Source of the DNA: Bacillota bacterium
GTDB taxonomy: Bacteria > Bacillota > Clostridia > Christensenellales > QAND01
DNA: 59,077 bases
Assembly (NCBI GenBank): GCA_003150225.1
Contig: QAND01000006.1
Coordinates: 1-59,077 of the forward strand
Direction of reading: 5' to 3'
Shown piece after piece: positions 52,606-59,077 of the stretch; position 1 is the first letter of the stretch; each line of letters opens with the position of its first letter. The notes under the pieces were generated by a model. That model searched no databases. It was not told where the DNA came from and saw only the letters and a program-made list of their open reading frames with translations. A program made the translations under genes and the position numbers.

Positions 52606-53184
52606 ATGAAGCGAATCCTACTTTGTATGCTGGCGCTATGCCTTCTTGTGGGGACGGGCTGCGGCGGCCAGGAAGCCACGGCGCCCCAGGGGGAGGGCCC
52701 CGTCACCTTTCCTTTTACCCATTATGCCTCGGGCGGCACCCCAGAGGACTATACCGCCACCATTCTATTTGAGGAGAGCAACAGCACCTTTACCGCCTAT
52801 CAGGTGGCGTTTCATTCCTGCACCTGCCGGGACGCCCAGAGCAATTTTGTGACGGTAGCCTATGTGGAGTTGCTGAATACCCGAAAATCCGGGGAGGATG
52901 CGGCCATCCGCACCATCACCTTTGGCAACAACCAGGGGCTTTGGGGGGACAGCAACCCCAACTACTATAGATCGGAATATACCCAGGAGTACATGGACCA
53001 GCATTTTGTTCAGCAGCTGGTGAAGCTCACCAAACGGGATGTTGACGCCTGGCAGGGCTATGGCACCCAGGTGGAGACCGTGGATCCCGAGGCTGTGGCC
53101 GGGGCCACCGTGTCCACCAGCAACATCACCTCTATGCTGAAGGGCCTTTTTGCCTATCATGCGGAAAAGTACTACGGGGAATGA
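52606..53184 (+). CDS. FMN-binding-like lipoprotein
   Basis: Lipoprotein of 192 aa; lipobox VGTGC (Cys19). The C-terminal part ends VDPEAVAGATVSTSNITSML, which matches the FMN_bind motif in which ApbE links FMN to Thr (Thr168 of AGAT). A CxC pair (HSCTCRD, Cys72 and Cys74) lies in the middle and could bind a metal or form a redox disulfide. ATG 52606 is one base after the rhodanese gene stop, so translation is coupled. An extracellular electron-transfer role beside the rhodanese-like protein is likely; apbE is not in the window. Confidence 0.82.
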   Translation: MKRILLCMLALCLLVGTGCGGQEATAPQGEGPVTFPFTHYASGGTPEDYTATILFEESNSTFTAYQVAFHSCTCRDAQSNFVTVAYVELLNTRKSGEDAAIRTITFGNNQGLWGDSNPNYYRSEYTQEYMDQHFVQQLVKLTKRDVDAWQGYGTQVETVDPEAVAGATVSTSNITSMLKGLFAYHAEKYYGE

Positions 53185-53185
53185 A

Positions 53186-53224
53186 AAAACGGTTTGCTTT
53201 TCATTAGAAAAGCAAACCGTTTTA
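53186..53224 (+). terminator. Intrinsic terminator of the lipoprotein cluster
   Basis: AAACGGTTTGCTTTTC pairs perfectly with GAAAAGCAAACCGTTT around ATTA, then a T-run. Confidence 0.92.
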
Positions 53225-53242
53225 AAAATAAGGGAGTAATTA

Positions 53243-53755
53243 ATGTTAAGCACCTGTTCTTCGATAGCTACTCTAATAATGTTTGTCATCTATATTGTTG
53301 GACGAATATGGGTAACGAAAAAAAATATCAAATTGCGTACAGAGACATTTGGTGTAGAACTAGTGGAAAATGAAAAAAACCTAGATGTTTTTCGTGAAAA
53401 TTTTTATGAATTAGAAGAAGGAGAAATTTTTAAAATAACACCAACTGCTCCGTTGCTATGGATAAAAGTAGTACCAATTATATATGATTCCTATAAGGCC
53501 TTTATAGAAACAGGTGAAAAGAACACAGGGAGTCCGGTAATATTTCATAATAGAATAATAAATGTTGGTGAATCCATATATATTCGTAGCAATACTCCTG
53601 ACACATTCCCTAAGTTTTCTGTTACATTTCAGCGCTTTGATTATGTCGAAGGATCATTTAATATTTCCTCACAAGGAAGATATCCAGGAGACATTGCTAC
53701 AGACTATACAACTTCTCCAACTTTTTTAACATTTTTATTTTATCTTTTTAAGTAA
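53243..53755 (+). CDS. AT-rich orphan membrane-anchored protein (170 aa)
   Basis: No family is recognised. One N-terminal hydrophobic helix (about residues 8-23, ATLIMFVIYIVGRIW) is followed by a soluble, beta-rich domain with many Phe, Tyr and Ile. GGGAG precedes ATG 53243. Base composition and codon use (ATA, AGA, AAA, TTA) are strikingly AT-rich compared with both neighbours, a sign of recent transfer. It stands alone between two terminators. Confidence 0.72.
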   Translation: MLSTCSSIATLIMFVIYIVGRIWVTKKNIKLRTETFGVELVENEKNLDVFRENFYELEEGEIFKITPTAPLLWIKVVPIIYDSYKAFIETGEKNTGSPVIFHNRIINVGESIYIRSNTPDTFPKFSVTFQRFDYVEGSFNISSQGRYPGDIATDYTTSPTFLTFLFYLFK

Positions 53756-53827
53756 TAGTGTATATGATCCAGTACAACTTCCAGTTAACTTTAGACAAAT
53801 GATTTAGAATTCCGGGAGGAAGCGAAA

Positions 53828-53856
53828 TAAAAAAGCGCCCACAGGCGCTTTTTTTG
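53828..53856 (+). terminator. Intrinsic terminator
   Basis: AAAAAAGCGCC, CACA, GGCGCTTTTTTT. It closes the AT-rich orphan unit and precedes the argS promoter. Confidence 0.88.
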
Positions 53857-53889
53857 CAACAAAATATCCTGTCCATTGCGCTTGTAGCG

Positions 53890-53918
53890 TTGTATCTTGG
53901 AATTGGGTATGCTATATT
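53890..53918 (+). promoter_or_regulatory. Promoter of argS
   Basis: TTGTAT (53890-53895), 17 bases, TATATT (53913-53918) with TGn, about 38 bases before argS. Confidence 0.65.
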
Positions 53919-53956
53919 TAAATGAAAACCTATCCGCAGAATTAGGAGTGTCCGAT

Positions 53957-55651
53957 ATGCCCTTTAAACATGAGATCGCTGCAATGGCCGCCAACGCCCT
54001 GGGGGTAACTCCCCAGGAGATTTTGCCCTTGATCGGGAAGCCCCCTAAGGAGGAGCTGGGGGACTACGCTTTGCCCTGCTTCCCCTTTGCCAAGACCATG
54101 CGCCGGTCTCCCCGGGACATCGCCCTTATGATCTGCCAGGCGGACAAGCCGGCAGGGATTGAGCGGGTAGCCGAGGCAGGAGGCTACGCCAACTTCTATG
54201 TGGACAAAAAGGCCTATGCCGAGAAGGTGCTGTCGGAAGCTCTGGCCATGGGTCGGGACTACGGCCGGGAGGATCTGGGCCAGGGGAAAGCGGTGTGCAT
54301 CGATTACAGCTCCATCAACATCGCGAAGCCCTTTCATATCGGGCACCTGAGCTCCACCGCCATCGGCCATGCCCTCTATAATCTCTATAACTTTATGGGG
54401 TACAAAAGCGTGGGCATCAACCATTTGGGGGATTGGGGGACCCAGTTTGGAAAGCTCATCACCGCATACAAGCTGTGGAGCAGCGAGGAAGAGGTGCTAA
54501 AAGGCGGCATCGCCCACATGCTGGACCTCTACGTGCGGTTCCATGCCGAGGCGGAGAAGGACCCCGCTCTAGACGATACGGCCCGGGCCTGGTTTGTGAA
54601 GATCGAGCAGGGGGATGAGGAGGCGCTGTCCATCTTCACCCTGTTCAAGGATATGACCATCCGCGAGGTCATGGGCATCTACGACCTCCTGGGGATTCGG
54701 TTTGACAGCTACAACGGGGAGAGCTTCTATAATGATAAGATGGCTCCCGTGGTGGAAGAGCTTCGGGAGAAGGGGCTGCTCAAGGAGGATAAGGGCGCCT
54801 ATATCGTGGATCTGAGCGAGGACAACATGCCTCCCTGCATGATATTAAAGTCCGACGGCTCCACCCTCTACGCCACCCGGGACATCGCCGCGGCCTTCTA
54901 CCGGAAAAAAACCTACGATTTCGCCAAATCCCTTTACGTGGTGGCCTACCAGCAGAATCTCCACTTCCGTCAGTGGTTCCGAGTGGTGGAGAAGATGGGC
55001 TATCCCTGGGCCAAGGACCTGGAGCATGTGGCCTTTGGGATGGTATCCCTGGCGGACGGCGGCACCCTCTCCACCCGAAAGGGCAACGTGGTGCTGCTGA
55101 CCGACGTGCTGCAGTCCGCCATCGACCGGGCCCGGGTGATCATCGAAGAGAAGTCCCCTGGCCTTGCCGATAAGGACAAGGTGGCGGAGCAGGTAGGCGT
55201 TGGCGCCGTGGTGTTTGGCGTTTTATACAATGCCCGAATCAAGGATATCGCCTTTAGCTATGACCGCGCCCTTTCCTTTGAGGGGGAAACGGCCCCCTAT
55301 ATGCAGTATACCCATGCCCGCTGCAACAGCGTGTTGCAGAAGGCGGGGGAGAATGCAGCCCAGTTTGATTACGTTGCCCTGGACAACGAATACGCCATGG
55401 GCGTCTTAAAAGCTATGGTGGCCTATAAGGCGGCCCTTCCCGAGGCCCTTTCCAAGAACGAGCCCTATCTGGTGGCCCGGGCGGTGATGGAGATCGCCAA
55501 AGCCTACAACCGTTTCTACTACGAGGTACGGATCATCGATGAGGCGGATGCCTCCGGTACCGCGGCCCGGCTGGCCCTGACTCGGGCCGCACGGGATACC
55601 ATCTCCCGGGGGCTGGACCTGCTGGGCATCGTCGCGCCCGAGCGGATGTAG
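53957..55651 (+). CDS. argS: Arginyl-tRNA synthetase
   Basis: Class I synthetase of 564 aa that charges tRNA-Arg. The N-terminal Add-1 domain (1-105) is followed by the HIGH motif in KPFHIGHLSS, the NHLGDWGTQFGKL block and the ArgRS form of KMSKS (LSTRKGNVVLL), then a helical anticodon-binding DALR domain ending GLDLLGIVAPERM. Complete and of normal length. I chose ATG 53957 with TTAGGAG upstream; a frame extending to 53897 crosses the promoter. It is followed by a small membrane-protein gene. Confidence 0.97.
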   Translation: MPFKHEIAAMAANALGVTPQEILPLIGKPPKEELGDYALPCFPFAKTMRRSPRDIALMICQADKPAGIERVAEAGGYANFYVDKKAYAEKVLSEALAMGRDYGREDLGQGKAVCIDYSSINIAKPFHIGHLSSTAIGHALYNLYNFMGYKSVGINHLGDWGTQFGKLITAYKLWSSEEEVLKGGIAHMLDLYVRFHAEAEKDPALDDTARAWFVKIEQGDEEALSIFTLFKDMTIREVMGIYDLLGIRFDSYNGESFYNDKMAPVVEELREKGLLKEDKGAYIVDLSEDNMPPCMILKSDGSTLYATRDIAAAFYRKKTYDFAKSLYVVAYQQNLHFRQWFRVVEKMGYPWAKDLEHVAFGMVSLADGGTLSTRKGNVVLLTDVLQSAIDRARVIIEEKSPGLADKDKVAEQVGVGAVVFGVLYNARIKDIAFSYDRALSFEGETAPYMQYTHARCNSVLQKAGENAAQFDYVALDNEYAMGVLKAMVAYKAALPEALSKNEPYLVARAVMEIAKAYNRFYYEVRIIDEADASGTAARLALTRAARDTISRGLDLLGIVAPERM

Positions 55652-55678
55652 CGGGAGTACCGGAGGGGAGCTGGTTTT

Positions 55679-56113
55679 ATGGAAAGAAAAATCGTCTGCA
55701 AACCAAATAAGGAGATTCGCCCCTTTCTGGTGCAGTTCTTTCTGTATCTGGGGGTAACGGTGGGAGGCGCACTCTTGTTGAACGCCCAAAGCCCCCTTTT
55801 GGACAAGCTGCTGGTGGCGGCCCTGGCCCTTTGTTCCCTGGGCTACGGCTTCTATCATGGCAGGCGGATTTTCCGCACAAGCTATACCGTGGAGGATGGC
55901 CGTGTGGAGATCAAAAAGCGCGGCCGCATTAGGGTTTTTACCGGGGACGACGTGGCCCTGTCCTATTACGATTCCAATACCAAAAATATGGAGCTTCACC
56001 TAAAGGATGGCAATATCATCATGCTGGTGGAGTATGATAACCTAACCCCCATGGTGGACTTCCTGGACCAGGCGGGGGTACGCATCGATTATAAGCGCAT
56101 CGCACTAAAATAG
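55679..56113 (+). CDS. Two-helix membrane protein with PH-like domain
   Basis: Protein of 144 aa. Two membrane helices (about 16-35 and 42-60) form a hairpin, then a cytoplasmic beta-rich domain (TSYTVEDGRVEIKKRGRIRVF, split; YYDSNTKNMELHLKDG) reads like the PH-like YcxB/bPH fold. Function unknown. ATG 55679 follows GGAGGGGA. It is 27 bases after argS and may be co-transcribed with it. Confidence 0.78.
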   Translation: MERKIVCKPNKEIRPFLVQFFLYLGVTVGGALLLNAQSPLLDKLLVAALALCSLGYGFYHGRRIFRTSYTVEDGRVEIKKRGRIRVFTGDDVALSYYDSNTKNMELHLKDGNIIMLVEYDNLTPMVDFLDQAGVRIDYKRIALK

Positions 56114-56272
56114 GGGCCCGGGCGCCCTTGCCGCCGAACGCAAAATACGGGTGCGGCAAAACCGCTCTCGGCAGAACCCCGCCAGGGTACAAGAAGCCAT
56201 TGCTTTTACCCTGGCCGACGGGTGCCGGGTTTTAGGGGTGACGCTTAAATATACATTTAGGAGTCGAACAAA
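56114..56272 (+). other. Structured leader before the PTS IIC-like gene
   Basis: The 159-base gap contains a perfect inverted repeat GCCAGGGTA (56181-56189)/TACCCTGGC (56207-56215) with a 17-base loop, and two copies of ACGGGTGC. No T-run follows, so it is not a simple terminator. It could be a regulatory RNA or protein-binding leader. No gene is seen. Confidence 0.4.
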
Positions 56273-57295
56273 ATGGCAAACGGAAACCAGGGATTGATCA
56301 AACGATGGGCCCATCGGTGGTTCATCGACGGACTCGGCTTTATGGCCCAGGGACTTTTTGCGTCCCTTATCATCGGATTGATCATCTCCCAACTCTCCCT
56401 GATCCCGGGATTGGGCTTTCTGGCCCAGTTTTCTACCGTGCTGGCAGCCAGCTCTCCGGTGGTGGGCGCCGCCATCGGCGTGGCCATCGCCTACGGGCTA
56501 AAGGCTAGCCCCCTGTGCGTGTTCAGTAACGCCGCCGTGGGGGCCACCGCCTACGCTGCTGGCGGTCCTGTGGGCGCCTATCTGGCCTCCATCGTGGCCA
56601 CCGAGGTAGGTACCTTTATCACCGGGAAGACCAAGGTGGACATCGTGGTGGTGCCCTTTGTAACCATCCTGGCTGGCGGCGCCATCGGCGTATTGGTGGG
56701 CCCCGGGGTATCCGCTCTTATGACCGGCCTGGGTGCCTTTATCAACACCGCTACCCAGATGAACCCCATTCCCATGGGCATCATCGTGTCGGTGGTTATG
56801 GGCATGGCGCTAACCGCTCCCATCAGCAGCGCGGCCATCGCTATTTCCCTTGGCCTGGAAGGCATTGCCGCTGGCGCCGCTACCGTTGGCTGCTGTGCCA
56901 ATATGATCGGGTTTGCCGTCATCAGCTTCCGGGAGAATCGCTGGGGAGGTCTCATTTCCCAGGGGATCGGCACCTCCATGCTCCAGGTTCCCAACATCGT
57001 TCGGAAACCAATCGTGTGGCTGCCGGCTATCGTGGCCAGCGCCATCTTGGGCCCCATCTCTACCCGGGTGCTGGGCATGACCAACATCCCCATGGGCGCT
57101 GGGATGGGTACCAGCGGATTGGTTGGCCAGGTGGGCACCTTTACCGCCATGGCTGCCACCACCGATTTCTGGGTGATCCTTATTGAGGTAGCCCTTATGC
57201 ACTTTATCCTGCCTGCCGTCATCAGCCTTGCTGTGGCCGCCGCCATGCGGAAGCTGGGCTGGCTAAAGGACGGGGACCTAAAACTAGACCTATAA
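56273..57295 (+). CDS. PfoR-type PTS EIIC-like membrane protein
   Basis: Integral membrane protein of 340 aa of the PTS_EIIC_2 (PfoR) family, with nine or ten Gly/Ala-rich hydrophobic segments. Typical parts are LSLIPGLGFLAQFS near the N terminus, NPIPMGIIVSVVMGMALTAPISSAAI in the middle (a long half-helix, split), and TNIPMGAGMGTSGLVGQ near the end. The family lacks IIA and IIB domains; in Clostridium perfringens PfoR affects toxin regulation, and transport of a sugar is unproven. ATG 56273 follows AGGAG by eight bases. Confidence 0.9.
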   Translation: MANGNQGLIKRWAHRWFIDGLGFMAQGLFASLIIGLIISQLSLIPGLGFLAQFSTVLAASSPVVGAAIGVAIAYGLKASPLCVFSNAAVGATAYAAGGPVGAYLASIVATEVGTFITGKTKVDIVVVPFVTILAGGAIGVLVGPGVSALMTGLGAFINTATQMNPIPMGIIVSVVMGMALTAPISSAAIAISLGLEGIAAGAATVGCCANMIGFAVISFRENRWGGLISQGIGTSMLQVPNIVRKPIVWLPAIVASAILGPISTRVLGMTNIPMGAGMGTSGLVGQVGTFTAMAATTDFWVILIEVALMHFILPAVISLAVAAAMRKLGWLKDGDLKLDL

Positions 57296-57299
57296 GTAA

Positions 57300-58739
<1,440 letters not shown>

Positions 58740-58935
58740 CGGGCAGTGCCCGCCACCGTGCCGCTGACACTGGATGCATGCCGCGGGAAAGTTTTGCTTT
58801 AGGATAACCCATGGTGACCAACGGCAACAGGTTGGTTTCAAGAGGTGACCGCACAGCAAGGGTATTCCGTTCAGCCTGTGGGTGTATCGCGAGCCTTGCT
58901 TAATAGTTGATTGAAAGCGGCTAATGGTATATGTT
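58740..58935. other. Non-coding region after serS
   Basis: A hairpin GCGGGCA/TGCCCGC lies directly after the stop at 58739-58754, without a T-run. The remainder contains no plausible gene; a minus-strand frame at 58612-58854 is a shadow. Confidence 0.5.
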
Positions 58936-59077
58936 GTTTTAGGAGCATGGCCGCATGCCGAGGGCATGTAAAAAGGGTACAGGCACAGCCTGCTGGTATA
59001 CAGGGCAATGCGGCGCTAAGGGATCCATGGAATTTGCAGCGACAAGGCAGCGTTTTAGGAGTATGGCCGCATGCCGA
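58936..59077. repeat. Start of a repeat array at the window edge
   Basis: GTTTTAGGAGxATGGCCGCATGCCGA occurs at 58936-58961 and again at 59052-59077, where the window ends, a period of 116 bases. Between them, at 58975-58993, is GGGTACAGGCACAGCCTGC, a variant of the 19-bp palindrome of the 26.6 kb repeats. Confidence 0.65.

Overview
The window looks like a chromosomal segment of a GC-rich member of the Clostridia (Bacillota), probably a gut or anaerobic Oscillospirales/Christensenellales-type organism. The grounds are the oxygen-sensitive single-chain pyruvate:ferredoxin oxidoreductase, strong AGGAGG ribosome binding sites, frequent TTG/GTG starts, TTGACA/TATAAT promoters with extended TGn -10 boxes, Sec lipoproteins, a CotJC-type manganese catalase, CotH and VTC proteins, and many intrinsic terminators. 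No phage, plasmid replication, CRISPR or transposase gene was seen. Three AT-rich patches (about 8.4-8.85, 27.95-28.25 and 53.2-53.8 kb) stand out from the GC-rich background and look acquired.

Layout. 0-8 kb: a 31-aa membrane peptide, a VanR/VanS-like two-component system, a GyrI-like protein, a DUF308 membrane protein and a 1316-aa RND exporter with a long coiled-coil insertion. 8-11.8 kb: small XRE regulators, a GNAT enzyme and a MATE exporter with a palindrome at its transcription start. 11.9-20 kb: pyruvate:ferredoxin oxidoreductase, HisC, two tandem PHP phosphatase-like proteins, an Rrf2 regulator and a ferredoxin-type aldo/keto reductase. 20-27 kb: LarA-like racemase, a DUF3592 protein, a hydroxyacid dehydrogenase, a second MATE exporter and an amino-acid kinase with an unknown partner, then three tandem copies of a 98-99 bp repeat. 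27-34 kb: GNAT, Nim-like flavoprotein, a ribbon-helix-helix protein, a 57-aa ORF, a Cro-like regulator, a tautomerase, two HAD phosphatases, a PASTA-like protein, an amidohydrolase and tRNA-Arg(ACG).

34.3-46.2 kb: Mn-catalase, then a tight ten-gene operon for what looks like an unassigned cell-surface polymer. It encodes a polytopic membrane protein, a processive GT2 synthase, a membrane-anchored beta-helix/leucine-rich fusion, a DHHW-like SGNH protein with an altered motif, a TMEM198/DUF4203-like protein, a VTC-domain polyphosphate polymerase, DUF4956, a CotH kinase, a UDP-GlcNAc 2-epimerase and a secreted alpha/alpha-barrel protein.

46.2-53.2 kb: five consecutive lipoproteins. Two of their transcripts begin with related structured leaders, each ending in an intrinsic terminator, which I read as molybdenum/tungsten-cofactor (Moco) riboswitches. 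The proteins are a 1037-aa five-module sulfite-oxidase-fold-like lipoprotein with a flavinylation motif, a PF01497 binding protein, a two-module sulfite-oxidase-fold-like lipoprotein, a rhodanese-like lipoprotein and an FMN-binding lipoprotein. This is my best candidate for an undescribed system: a cofactor-controlled extracytoplasmic redox or metal-handling set. 53.2-59 kb: an AT-rich orphan, ArgRS, a PH-like membrane protein, a PfoR-type PTS IIC protein, a SerRS with a long arm, and a repeat-bearing non-coding end.

Small palindromic elements recur. A 19-bp palindrome sits exactly on the stop codons of two unrelated genes and in the tandem repeats. TATTGAGCAT half-sites lie upstream of one Cro-like regulator and in the promoter of the 57-aa gene that neighbours its paralogue.
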